A stretch of DNA of 11,526 nt from Nitrospira sp. UBA6909 (GCA_002451055.1 DKBD01000176.1:4611-16136), one strand, 5' to 3'; positions 1 through 6,828 are shown, numbered from the stretch's first letter. Translations and numbers: made by a program. Notes: a model not told the origin generated them from the letters alone.

Positions 1-65
1 CGCGCGACACGGTCCAGCCAGGTTTGAAAGGGCGTGGAGGATTCCAACTGGGCAGGAGCGTGCAT
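1..65 (-). CDS. Possible 5' end of a minus-strand gene cut by the window edge
   Basis: From an ATG at 63-65 the minus strand stays open for 21 full codons to the edge, reading MHAPAQLESSTPFQTWLDRV and onwards. The product is not recognisable from so few residues. The support is positional: a well-spaced sigma70-type promoter (TTGAGC, 17 bp, TACGAT) ends 10 bp before the ATG, and there is no Shine-Dalgarno sequence between them. The predicted transcript would therefore start only a few bases upstream of the ATG. Codons are ordinary for this window. It could equally be a chance open stretch; the sequence beyond the left edge would settle it. Confidence 0.4.
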   Translation of the reverse strand, partial: MHAPAQLESSTPFQTWLDRVA

Positions 66-75
66 ACCGAGGCAG

Positions 76-104
76 ATCGTAGCACAGCCCCTTTCACCGC
101 TCAA
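76..104 (-). promoter_or_regulatory. Candidate sigma70 promoter for the left-edge gene
   Basis: On the minus strand, TTGAGC (99-104) and TACGAT (76-81) are separated by exactly 17 bp. Each hexamer matches the consensus at four or more positions. The -10 box lies 10 bp from the ATG at 65, which leaves a leader of only about three bases. Confidence 0.4.
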
Positions 105-118
105 TGACGCGGCGCGAA

Positions 119-244
119 GCAGGATGGTGAAAAAGCCCGCCAGCGTCGTTCTCGCATCGCTTAGAGGCTCAACGTACGACTCAGAGTACGCCTCGCCTCT
201 TCGCTCGCTGCGGCCTTGCTGGACGGCCTTTTTGACCATCCTGC
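119..244. repeat. 126-bp foldback (MITE/REP-like) inverted-repeat element
   Basis: The two ends, GCAGGATGGT at 119-128 and ACCATCCTGC at 235-244, are perfect reverse complements. The arms (119-144 and 218-244) remain complementary with one or two mismatches and small gaps, through an A5/T5 run and a CCAGC/GCTGG block. A weaker match continues inward: TTAGAGGC on the left against GCCTCTTC on the right. The centre is a small palindrome, CGTACGACTCAGAGTACG at 173-190, with ACTC-A-GAGT at its core. There is no transposase in or near it. It lies between the end of the exported-protein gene (320) and the left-edge gene, and together with 245-319 fills the gene-free stretch 66-319; I see nothing else in that stretch. 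Overlapping open frames on both strands look like chance readings of the palindrome. Confidence 0.75.
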
Positions 245-319
245 GGGCTCTCGTGAGTCAAATTAAGAATTCTCATCACTGTGCATTTCTGCAAGGTCAA
301 ATAGTTTTTCCGTAGCCTG

Positions 320-1174
320 TTAGATGTCTTCCGGCGTCGAATCTTGCTCGATCGGTTGGGTCCACATCGGAAGCTTTTGCGCCCGATCATCGACCGCGCC
401 CTCGACCTCATCGTCGGCCGGCCTCTGAAACACCTGATCTTCCCACAACACCCCCCGATCTCCGCGGTCGAACATCAGAATTCTGAAATCAAATATGTCG
501 CCTCCCAGCACCACTCCGTTGGAACCGGCCGGGCCGGAGGCAATCCGCTTCGCCGACCCCGCACCCTTGCTATCGGCGAAGAACTCGTCCTGCCAGATAA
601 TTCCTCCGGTCGACACATCCCATGCGCGCAACAAGAACAGCGGATGGGGCACATCGGTCTCGCCGGCATCATGGATCTTGGTCACGACCGCCCGCCGGGG
701 CACCACGGTCGAAATCATGCGTCCCATCCCGCTCTCGCCATCCACCCCAAGATTGAGCTGCCCTGCCCACTGGAATTCCCCGGTCTTCGCATCATAGACA
801 CGCAACACGAAATTCGAGAGATCGGTCGCGCCCATCCCCACCCCGCCGGCGAAGATGCGCGCCCCCGGCAACGTCGATCGCCCACTGCGATCTTCGATCA
901 CGCTCAAGTCATACACGTCTTCGGACAGGACCATACCCGATACCGCTTCGTACACTTTCACCGTAATGGTGGATTCGGAACCGTTCTGAAACCCAAAACC
1001 GGCAGCAACGATCGTCGCGCCGCCCTCACTCTGTCCAATCCCTGCATCGCCCCAGACTGGGCCACCCGTCAACAGCGAGAGGCATAACCCCACGCCGGTC
1101 ACCCAATAGGACATGCTTCGTGATCGAACGCTCGCCTTTTCAAGAAGCCAGGGGAACCGGTGAATCAGCTGCAT
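320..1174 (-). CDS. Exported protein with four PQQ/WD-like strand repeats
   Basis: This 284-residue protein has no family I can name. The start is firm: AGGAGG sits four bases before the ATG. The N terminus looks like a Sec signal with a long basic n-region (residues 1-20), a hydrophobic core at about 23-39 and a likely cleavage near VWG-DA (40-44). The mature part carries a repeated strand motif of the form hydrophobic-R-x-Y/W-D-x-x-T/S-G-x-x-x-W, best seen as VYDAKTGEFQW (126-136) and AWDVSTGGIIW (184-194). Degenerate copies lie at 72-84 and 230-245. The spacing of 50-58 residues resembles beta-propeller blades of PQQ or WD type. Four copies are too few for a closed propeller, and no catalytic residues can be assigned. 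The tail after 250 is acidic and probably disordered. It is transcribed divergently from the gene at 1323. Periplasmic or surface location is inferred. Confidence 0.85.
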   Translation of the reverse strand: MQLIHRFPWLLEKASVRSRSMSYWVTGVGLCLSLLTGGPVWGDAGIGQSEGGATIVAAGFGFQNGSESTITVKVYEAVSGMVLSEDVYDLSVIEDRSGRSTLPGARIFAGGVGMGATDLSNFVLRVYDAKTGEFQWAGQLNLGVDGESGMGRMISTVVPRRAVVTKIHDAGETDVPHPLFLLRAWDVSTGGIIWQDEFFADSKGAGSAKRIASGPAGSNGVVLGGDIFDFRILMFDRGDRGVLWEDQVFQRPADDEVEGAVDDRAQKLPMWTQPIEQDSTPEDI

Positions 1175-1287
1175 AAATCCTCCTGATGGTTGCGCGTATT
1201 CTGCAGGAGGTCTGAGCTGCCGGTAAATTCCCCACTGTAGTAAGATTTCCCTCGAAAGAGGGGCTGCGCTCCGGCAACAATCAGCCG

Positions 1288-1316
1288 TTGCCGGGATCCC
1301 TCCTCTGTTCTATAGT
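1288..1316 (+). promoter_or_regulatory. Strong sigma70-type promoter, probably giving a leaderless transcript
   Basis: TTGCCG (1288-1293) and TATAGT (1311-1316) are spaced by 17 bp. The -10 box is five of six to consensus. Only CTCCCC separates it from the ATG at 1323, so the usual transcription start (about seven bases past the -10) falls on the ATG itself. There is no purine-rich ribosome binding site in the gap. Confidence 0.6.
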
Positions 1317-1322
1317 CTCCCC

Positions 1323-1715
1323 ATGAAGCACCGGACCGTCCTACTCACCTTGCTGGCTGGCATCCTGGTCATCGACGCCGCAGCACTGATGGCCTCCACG
1401 GCGCCGGCAGGTATCTGGCGGGTCGGCTTCCTTGTCCTCATGCCGATTGGCTTAGGAATGCTGGTCTGGCGCGGGTTTCGGTGGGCCGCAATGGCCTGTG
1501 TGATGTATGGAACGGTGGGATTGGCGCTCGATCTGGCGACTGTGGTCCAGATCCTGACGAAAGATCCGGACCAGTTCTTCCCTCTGCTGAGCAGTCTGGT
1601 CAGCGGTTTGTTGAACTTCCTCTTGATCGTCTTCGGCGGACGGTCGTTCTTGGACGTCGTGCAGGCGTCGCCGCCTCGAGAATCCCGTCCTCCCAGTCCT
1701 CCGTCCCCTTTTTAA
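1323..1715 (+). CDS. Small integral membrane protein, four predicted helices
   Basis: This 130-residue hydrophobic protein has four likely transmembrane segments at about residues 5-24, 31-50, 54-76 and 88-106. Basic residues (R50, R53) sit in the short loop between helices 2 and 3. I do not recognise the family. The tail after residue 114 is Pro/Ser-rich and unlike a membrane protein. It reads opposite the 3' end of the convergent O-methyltransferase gene, and the two coding frames overlap by 116 bp (1600-1715), so the tail may be an extension gained by stop-codon loss. It is the only convincing plus-strand gene in the window. A well-formed promoter abuts its ATG, with no Shine-Dalgarno sequence. 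The hydrophobic pattern is lost in the other frames, which supports this frame as the real one. Confidence 0.7.
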   Translation: MKHRTVLLTLLAGILVIDAAALMASTAPAGIWRVGFLVLMPIGLGMLVWRGFRWAAMACVMYGTVGLALDLATVVQILTKDPDQFFPLLSSLVSGLLNFLLIVFGGRSFLDVVQASPPRESRPPSPPSPF

Positions 1716-2667
1716 TCCGTCGCAATGTGACGCGGCCGAACCCGCATTCCCTGAGCCATCGTGCCGTCTCCGACGCCGAATAGGTATTCCCGGTCTCCGT
1801 AAACAACAGCATCGAGACGGCAAAGAGACTCGCCTCCGCGGGGAGCAGTCCCTCGCGATCATGGAGAAACGCATCTTGTATGATGAGTCGCCCGCCAGGC
1901 GCCAGGGCTGCCAACACATTCCGGAAAATGGAGCGATTGTCCTCCGGCGAATAGATGTGCAACACGTTGGAATACCAGATCACATCATAGACGCCGGGAA
2001 TCGGCTCCTTCGCAAAATCCAGCGGCAAATAGGACAGCCGCCTCCCGGCCCTATGGGTCGCGGCGATCTCCTTCGCCACTTCCAGGGCCGCCTCGCGATC
2101 GCACACGGTGGCGCATAACCGAGGGTTCTTGGCCAGAAACGCCATCGCATAGGTACCGGGGCCTCCTCCGAGGTCCAAGAATGTCCTCGCTCGGCCCAAT
2201 TTGAGCTGCGCCGCGATCGCCGGAGCGACTTCCACTGTTCGATGATGCATCGCCCAGGTGAATCGACGCCGCCAATCCGGACTATCCGGTACATGGTGAT
2301 CGATCGGCAGACCGCTTCGCACGGATTCCGGCAGCCGGCACCAGTCCGTCCAGTGACTCTTGATCAAATCCAAGTAGCCGCCGCGATAGGCCGGATGGTT
2401 GGCATTGAGCGCCGTGGCGCCCAGCCGGCTATTCTTGTAGCGCTCTCCCTTTTTCAGGAGCACACCCGCCATGGCCAGGTTCCGGCAGAGAATATCAAGC
2501 CCTCGCTCACTGACCTTGAGCGTCTTGGCAAGATCGGGGATGGTCCATGTCCGATCGCCGACCACCGTACACACGTCCAACTCCAACGCCGCCAACAGGA
2601 CGCGCGGCAAGCGATAGGCCGAAACGGCCTCGCGGAACTCATCGAATGTGGTGATACGGGGCGTCAT
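1600..2667 (-). CDS. SAM-dependent O-methyltransferase, family 2 (COMT/ASMT-like)
   Basis: The protein transfers a methyl group from S-adenosylmethionine to an unidentified small acceptor, probably a hydroxyl. Residues 8-85 form the winged-helix dimerisation domain typical of the family. The Rossmann domain follows with motif I LDLGGGPG (164-171), an acidic residue for the ribose (D190 in VCDRE), LDF (216-218), the catalytic-region segment SNVLHIYSPED (233-243) and the post-motif strand APGGRLIIQD (256-265). The ATG at 2667 is chosen because it overlaps the stop of the preceding gene as ATGA; a longer reading from 2697 would run 33 bp into that gene. The natural end is probably near residue 332 (GILEA). 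The last 23 residues are Arg-rich and are antisense to the plus-strand membrane gene. It is the last member of a four-gene coupled block. The substrate cannot be told from sequence. Confidence 0.9.
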   Translation of the reverse strand: MTPRITTFDEFREAVSAYRLPRVLLAALELDVCTVVGDRTWTIPDLAKTLKVSERGLDILCRNLAMAGVLLKKGERYKNSRLGATALNANHPAYRGGYLDLIKSHWTDWCRLPESVRSGLPIDHHVPDSPDWRRRFTWAMHHRTVEVAPAIAAQLKLGRARTFLDLGGGPGTYAMAFLAKNPRLCATVCDREAALEVAKEIAATHRAGRRLSYLPLDFAKEPIPGVYDVIWYSNVLHIYSPEDNRSIFRNVLAALAPGGRLIIQDAFLHDREGLLPAEASLFAVSMLLFTETGNTYSASETARWLRECGFGRVTLRRIKKGTEDWEDGILEAATPARRPRTTVRRRRSRGSSTNR

Positions 2668-3101
2668 GCCATACCCCCGATCTCGCGACGGCACCACCGG
2701 ATAAGGTCCTGCACCTTGGCTGGATTCTCCGCATCTACGGCGCGAGCAAAGGTCACCGCGACAAATTCGTCGGTGATTTCCGTCTCTTCGGTAAATCCCG
2801 ATTGCAGAAGGAGAGGGCGAAACTTCGACACGGCCGGTTGTATAAAATATTTGGCCTGTTTAGCCACTTCATCGCTGCCGAGATCCTCCGCAGTTCCTTC
2901 CGACATGAGCGCCATGACCTCGTCCAACGCCACGCCATATTGGCAGACGACCAAGCCCTCCGGCTTGACCTCCAAGAGCCAGCCATCGGATCCGAGATCC
3001 ATCATCAGTGGCCCCTCTGGTTCCAGCTCATAGAATTGCGGGAATGTCTGCGTCAGCGAGGCGCAGAGTTGTGGCCAAGCCGGCGAGGCAGCTTCGGTCA
3101 T
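2664..3101 (-). CDS. Unknown 145-residue protein in the coupled block
   Basis: I do not recognise this acidic, soluble-looking protein. It has no signal peptide or transmembrane segment. The first half predicts as helix followed by strands around MDLGSDGWLLEVKPEGLVV (34-52). The second half is mostly helix, with an FxxxxFRPLL-type segment and a closing amphipathic helix near 125-143. The order of elements resembles a small chaperone-like or adaptor fold, but that is only an impression. Its ATG overlaps the stop of the TPR gene as ATGA (3098-3101), and its own stop overlaps the methyltransferase start in the same way (2664-2667). Translation of all three is therefore very likely coupled, and the proteins probably act in one process. 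Confidence is high that it is a gene and nil for its function. Confidence 0.8.
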   Translation of the reverse strand: MTEAASPAWPQLCASLTQTFPQFYELEPEGPLMMDLGSDGWLLEVKPEGLVVCQYGVALDEVMALMSEGTAEDLGSDEVAKQAKYFIQPAVSKFRPLLLQSGFTEETEITDEFVAVTFARAVDAENPAKVQDLIRWCRREIGGMA

Positions 3102-3922
3102 GCGTGAGTCCCTTGGTGGAGGCGCCGCCGGTCTTGTTCCGCGAGACGGGCACGCAAGGCGGACAAACGACGCATGTTTTCCTCGAGCTTTGGCAATTGG
3201 TATTTGCGGTCCATCAGCACGACTAGTTCGAGCAGGGCCTCGGCATCACGCAGACGGCCCGTTTCTTCATAACACTGGACCAGCACATAGCGCGCCCCGC
3301 CCAGGCGGAGTTCGTCACGTGACCGCTCGGCAATCGATTGGCTAGTTTGGCAACAGGCGATCGCGTCGTCATACCGTTGCTGAACCAGGAAGGTGCGTCC
3401 GATCATGCGCCAGGCGTCCGCCATGCCTCCCTGATTGCCCAAACGCCGCATCAGTTCCAGCGAGCGCTCATAACAGCGAATCGCCTCATCGAACAGGCCG
3501 GTCTCACGCGCCACCAGGCCGAGATCCGAGTACAGAACGGCCTCAGCCGCCTCATCGCCGGTTCTGGTGATGAGGTCGCGCGCCTCCAAATAATAGGCGC
3601 GCGCCCGGTCCCATTCACCGGCATCCGCCCGTAGATTTCCCAAATTTGCCAGCGTCGTTCCGATGCCTCTCTCGTCACCGAGAATCTTTTGCAGCTCCAA
3701 CACCTCTTGATAATACGCCTGCGCCGCATCCCGCCGGCCACTGACCGCACAAATATTACCGAGATTGCCGAGCGTTGCGACCAAGGCTCGCCGATCTCCG
3801 CTCAGCCGGTCGCACTCCAGGGCTTTGACGTAGCAGACATAGGCATCCGTATAACACCCTCTCGAAAACAGCTCGTTCCCTTGGCGATTCAATTCTTCGG
3901 AAGACCCGCTACGCAGCGTCAT
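3098..3922 (-). CDS. TPR-repeat protein with strict 40-residue period
   Basis: The 274-residue protein is almost wholly tetratricopeptide repeat. Equivalent positions recur at exact 40-residue steps: LGNLGN at 51, LANLGN at 91, YSDLGL at 131, WRMIGR at 171 and a weaker one at 211, preceded by a first repeat near 11-40. Each unit ends in a G-x-x-x-x-A-x-x-x-Y helix (for example GEWDRARAYY, 102-111). The 40-residue length resembles the TPR_12 / kinesin-light-chain subgroup, not the common 34-residue TPR. Near-identical helices in repeats 2 and 3 suggest recent internal duplication. There is no signal peptide, so it is probably cytoplasmic and acts as a protein-binding scaffold. It is joined by ATGA overlaps to the MBL-fold gene upstream (3919-3922) and to the unknown protein downstream (3098-3101). 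Binding partners are not evident; the neighbours are the obvious candidates. Confidence 0.9.
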   Translation of the reverse strand: MTLRSGSSEELNRQGNELFSRGCYTDAYVCYVKALECDRLSGDRRALVATLGNLGNICAVSGRRDAAQAYYQEVLELQKILGDERGIGTTLANLGNLRADAGEWDRARAYYLEARDLITRTGDEAAEAVLYSDLGLVARETGLFDEAIRCYERSLELMRRLGNQGGMADAWRMIGRTFLVQQRYDDAIACCQTSQSIAERSRDELRLGGARYVLVQCYEETGRLRDAEALLELVVLMDRKYQLPKLEENMRRLSALRARLAEQDRRRLHQGTHA

Positions 3923-4521
3923 GGTGACCCACCCAGCAGCCGTTCGACCGCCGCCTTGCCGCCGATCAGGATCGACGCGCCATCCCCCACGAGAAGGCTG
4001 TCAAACTCATACTTGAGAAGGCGGCGAAGTCCCTCCTTCGCCCTCCCCACGTCGGCGTACTTTTCAGCGGGAAGCAGACTCACATTGCCGGCCGGTTTGC
4101 CGATCAAGGCATCCCCGACGATCAACACCCCTTTCCCCTGTTGAATGAACAGCGCCGACTCACCCGACGATTTCTGATCCTTCAGTTGAATGACCCAGAT
4201 TCCGCCGGGCAGCAACTCGCCATCCTTATACGTTTGGGTCGGCTTCAGATCAATTTGCGCCGCGTCCGCCTCAGGAACAACAAGCCGGCACTCGAACTCC
4301 TTCTGATAGGACACAGCCTCCCGCACATGATCACGGTTCGTCACGATGAGATAATCGACCGGTCCGTTGCGGCGAATGAATGAACGCGCCTCGTCCGTCA
4401 TCGCAGGCGGGTCGACCAATATCTTGTGCTCGCCGACCACAAGAAACAGTCCATTGAAGTCGAGCTGTTTCTCCTCGGAAAACCATGACCATTGCCAGAT
4501 ACCTGGAAGAAGCTGTTTCAT
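3919..4521 (-). CDS. Metallo-beta-lactamase-fold protein with degenerate metal site
   Basis: This 200-residue protein keeps the scaffold of the MBL superfamily: the early strand pair LFLVVGEHKILVDPP (25-39), a TNRDHVRE segment (61-68) where active enzymes have THxHxDH, the hairpin ESALFIQQGKGVLIVGDAL (121-139), and LLVGDGASI (177-185) where GHG is usual. Both histidines of the first half-site and the last histidine are thus replaced; D137 of the GDAL turn remains. It may bind metal weakly or not at all, so a hydrolase activity should not be assumed. The ATG at 4521 is preferred. A TTG at 4563 would add 14 residues but falls inside the probable promoter, and MKQLLPGIW is a natural MBL N terminus. 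No Shine-Dalgarno sequence is seen. It is the first gene of the coupled block and ends in an ATGA overlap with the TPR gene. Confidence 0.85.
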   Translation of the reverse strand: MKQLLPGIWQWSWFSEEKQLDFNGLFLVVGEHKILVDPPAMTDEARSFIRRNGPVDYLIVTNRDHVREAVSYQKEFECRLVVPEADAAQIDLKPTQTYKDGELLPGGIWVIQLKDQKSSGESALFIQQGKGVLIVGDALIGKPAGNVSLLPAEKYADVGRAKEGLRRLLKYEFDSLLVGDGASILIGGKAAVERLLGGSP

Positions 4522-4533
4522 GGAGAAGAGCCT

Positions 4534-4563
4534 ATAGTAAATGGCGGATAGTGTGTGGCACAA
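4534..4563 (-). promoter_or_regulatory. Candidate promoter of the four-gene coupled block
   Basis: On the minus strand, TTGTGC (4558-4563) and TACTAT (4534-4539) are separated by 18 bp. Twelve bases lie between the -10 box and the ATG at 4521, so the leader would be only five or six bases long. This fits the lack of a Shine-Dalgarno sequence. The hexamers are moderate matches. Confidence 0.35.
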
Positions 4564-4569
4564 AAAGTT

Positions 4570-4809
4570 CTAAAGACCCGCAATGGCGTCCTTCACCGTC
4601 TTGGTCACCTTGGCAAGAATCCCCGCGTCGTTCGGCAGGTCGATGATGTCGTCTTCCGGCACGGTGATGAACTTGCGGTTCTGCCCCTTCGTCAATGAGA
4701 TCAGAAACATACTGTTCGACGGCGCCACGGGAATCACGACTTGCACCTCGGCGTTTACCTCCTGAACGACTTCCATAAACTTCTTTTTCCCCTCTTCCAT
4801 CTCGTCCAT
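4570..4809 (-). CDS. Small conserved-looking protein of unknown function
   Basis: This 79-residue protein is not one I can assign to a family. It opens with a charged helix (residues 1-20, rich in E and K). An alternating strand region follows, VQVVIPVAPSNSMFLISL (22-39), and then a FITVPEDDIIDLP turn region and a C-terminal amphipathic helix. This looks like a small soluble alpha/beta protein. AAGGAG lies 11 bases before the ATG at 4809, a little far. The second ATG at 4800 is an alternative, but the SD is still farther from it. The SD sits in the loop of a short hairpin (GTTAC at 4811-4815 with GTAAC at 4830-4834). A weak promoter candidate (TTGAAC at 4864-4869, 16 bp, TACGGA at 4842-4847) lies upstream. 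A 48-bp gap separates it from the MBL-fold gene, so co-transcription is possible but not required. Confidence 0.7.
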   Translation of the reverse strand: MDEMEEGKKKFMEVVQEVNAEVQVVIPVAPSNSMFLISLTKGQNRKFITVPEDDIIDLPNDAGILAKVTKTVKDAIAGL

Positions 4810-5010
4810 CGTTACCGTTGCTCCTTACCGTAACCGTATTTTCCGTACCCCGCGCTCCCGGCGGTTCAAGGGTCGAGAGTTCTCCGACTGAGCGCATCCG
4901 CCAAGCAGGCGCATGTACCATGCATACCGCTCTTTGAACAATCCTCAAAGCGGTCACGGCATCCTAGCATGGCTTTTTTTGAGGGAGCAACTGATGGGAT
5001 GAGGGAGGCA

Positions 5011-5331
5011 TCAGGCTGATGGAGCGTCGTCACGCTGATTGAGCATCTCTTCGAGTTGCTGTTTGGCCGTGCCCTCGAATCGAACGAATTCTATTCCGTA
5101 CCGATCGCCCTGTTTCCACCGAACGATGGCAAGCGCAATGACGATCGGTGAGCGGGCGCCGGAGAGTGTGACCTGGAGGCAAAGATGCGTGCCGATGGAA
5201 AATTGGACGTCGCTCTCGATCTCACCGCCGCTGATGGCGAGATTTTTCAACAGACCTGTCCCGGATATATTATCGCCGGTAAACGACGTGTGATAATCGA
5301 CCGGGACCCGCGACCGTGATCGTGGCTTCAT
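5011..5331 (-). CDS. Single-domain PilZ protein (probable c-di-GMP receptor)
   Basis: The 106 residues cover one PilZ domain and little else. The N-terminal arginine cluster (R4, R6, R8) provides the RxxxR half of the cyclic-di-GMP site. The second half, usually D/N-x-S-x-x-G, appears as NLAISGG (30-36), with the serine replaced by alanine. The family's late strand is present as YGIEFV (78-83). Binding of cyclic di-GMP is likely from R4/R8, but the Ser-to-Ala change may weaken it. The gene begins 24 bp after purF ends, with AGGG just before the ATG, so it is probably transcribed with the purine genes although it has no role in that pathway. A 201-bp gene-free gap follows; apart from the weak promoter of the next gene I see no terminator there. 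Confidence 0.88.
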   Translation of the reverse strand: MKPRSRSRVPVDYHTSFTGDNISGTGLLKNLAISGGEIESDVQFSIGTHLCLQVTLSGARSPIVIALAIVRWKQGDRYGIEFVRFEGTAKQQLEEMLNQRDDAPSA

Positions 5332-5355
5332 CCGCCCTGCATTCCCTTTCCTCGG

Positions 5356-6828
5356 TCAATACGTCGGCTCGAACAGGCCCAATTGCAACTCTTCCGCCCT
5401 CGTGAACGGAATGGGATACCGCTCCGTAAAGCACGCGCTGCAGTACTGATCCGGCCTTCCCGGCGCCGCCTTGAGCATTCCATCGATACTGAGATAGGCC
5501 AAACTATCCGCCGTGATGTATTTGCGTATTTCTTCCGCCGTGTGATCGGAGGCAATGAGTTCTTTCTTCGTGGGGGTATCGATCCCATAGAAGCAGGGTG
5601 AAACGATCGGCGGCGAGCTGATTCGCATATGCACTTCCTTCGCACCGGCCTGGCGAATCATCTTGACGATCTTCCGGCTGGTCGTCCCCCGGACCAAGGA
5701 ATCGTCCACGACCACCACACGCTTGCCGCGCAGCACCTCAGATACCGCATTCAACTTCACCTTGACTCCGAAGTGGCGAATCGACTGTTCCGGCTCGATG
5801 AAGGTTCTCCCCACATAGTGGTTCCGAATCAACCCGGTTTCGAAGGGGATCCCTCCTCCCTCGGCATACCCCAGCGCGGCCGGCACGCCCGAGTCCGGCA
5901 CGGGAATCACGATATCGGCCGGCACCCAAGATTCCCGCGCCAGCTGCATTCCCAGAGCCTTCCGTGTCGTGTAGACCACATCGCCGCCGAAGATTCGGCT
6001 GTCCGGCCTGGCGAAATAGACATACTCAAACACGCACATCGCCGGATCCTTCTTGGGGAAAGGCCTATGGCTGTCGACACCGTTGTCGCTGATGACAATC
6101 AACTCACCCGGCTCGACCTCCCGCACATATTCCGCATCGAGCAAATCGAACGCGCAGGTTTCTGATGCCACGACCCAGCTGCTGCGAAGACGGCCAAGGC
6201 ACAAGGGCCGCAGGCCATAGGGATCACGCGCGGCGATCAGGCCGTTGTCGGTCAACAGCACGACCGAAAATGCTCCACGGACCCGGTTGAGCGCATCGAC
6301 GATACGCCCGAGAAACGAATCAGCCCTGGAATGCGCGATGAGGTGGATGATGACTTCGCTGTCCGACGTCGATTGGAAAATCGCCCCGTAGGCTTCCAGT
6401 TCGTTGCGGAGGACCTGGGCATTGATCAGATTGCCGTTGTGCGCCAAGGCGAGATTGCCGAGCGCAAAATTCACGATCAGCGGTTGGACATTCTTCAAGT
6501 CGTTGCCGCCAGCCGTGGAATACCGATTGTGGCCGATAGCCATGTGACCGGGAAGTTTTGCCAACACCGATTTGTCATAGAGATCGGCCACGAGTCCCAT
6601 CCCCTTCTGCACGAAGAACTGGTCGCCGTCGCCGGATACGATACCGGATGCCTCTTGCCCACGATGTTGAAGCGCGTAGAGCCCGAGATAGGTGAGATTC
6701 GCGGCTTCTTCATGGCCGAAGACGCCGAACACCGCGCATTCCTCGTGGAATTTATCCGGCATCATCAACGGTGAGGGGTGAAGGGTGAGGGGTGAAGAGA
6801 CGGATTGATGTTTTTGATCTTTGTTCAT
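5356..6828 (-). CDS. purF: Amidophosphoribosyltransferase (glutamine PRPP amidotransferase)
   Basis: PurF catalyses the first committed step of purine synthesis, converting PRPP and glutamine to phosphoribosylamine. The N-terminal nucleophile domain has the catalytic cysteine at C31 in [15 protein letters not shown]. It also has [21 protein letters not shown] (99-108) and LAHNGNL, all glutaminase motifs. The PRPP loop [13 protein letters not shown] is at 371-383. Four cysteines, C265, C412, C463 and C466, match the 4Fe-4S ligands of the Bacillus-type enzyme, implying an iron-sulfur, propeptide-cleaved form. The start is uncertain. The ATG at 6828 has a weak AGGGG ahead and gives a 30-residue propeptide. 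The tandem ATGATG at 6765/6762 has no ribosome site but gives the eight or nine residues usual before the cysteine. The region between the two is heptamer repeat and looks acquired. The gene lies 27 bp behind purL. Confidence 0.96.
   Translation of the reverse strand: MNKDQKHQSVSSPLTLHPSPLMMPDKFHEECAVFGVFGHEEAANLTYLGLYALQHRGQEASGIVSGDGDQFFVQKGMGLVADLYDKSVLAKLPGHMAIGHNRYSTAGGNDLKNVQPLIVNFALGNLALAHNGNLINAQVLRNELEAYGAIFQSTSDSEVIIHLIAHSRADSFLGRIVDALNRVRGAFSVVLLTDNGLIAARDPYGLRPLCLGRLRSSWVVASETCAFDLLDAEYVREVEPGELIVISDNGVDSHRPFPKKDPAMCVFEYVYFARPDSRIFGGDVVYTTRKALGMQLARESWVPADIVIPVPDSGVPAALGYAEGGGIPFETGLIRNHYVGRTFIEPEQSIRHFGVKVKLNAVSEVLRGKRVVVVDDSLVRGTTSRKIVKMIRQAGAKEVHMRISSPPIVSPCFYGIDTPTKKELIASDHTAEEIRKYITADSLAYLSIDGMLKAAPGRPDQYCSACFTERYPIPFTRAEELQLGLFEPTY

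Noticed and set aside
212..233. GGCC-loop-GGCC followed by T5, resembling a plus-strand terminator
   Set aside because: The stem is only four base pairs and the T-run is part of the foldback arm; no plus-strand gene ends there.
34..315. 93-codon plus-strand frame over the left-edge region
   Set aside because: Most of it translates the foldback repeat; the similar-looking minus-strand frame there is explained in the same way.
344..1087. Long plus-strand open frame (247 codons) opposite the exported-protein gene
   Set aside because: It is rich in His, Arg and Pro with no domain, has no ribosome site, and the opposite strand has an AGGAGG site, a signal peptide and repeated motifs.
2242..3033. 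263-codon plus-strand frame opposite the methyltransferase and the unknown protein
   Set aside because: It spans two coupled minus-strand genes with clear motifs and has no ribosome site or recognisable domain.
4532..4957. 141-codon minus-strand frame overlapping the 79-residue gene
   Set aside because: It is out of frame with the better-supported small gene, rich in Arg/Gly/His, and crosses into the next promoter region.
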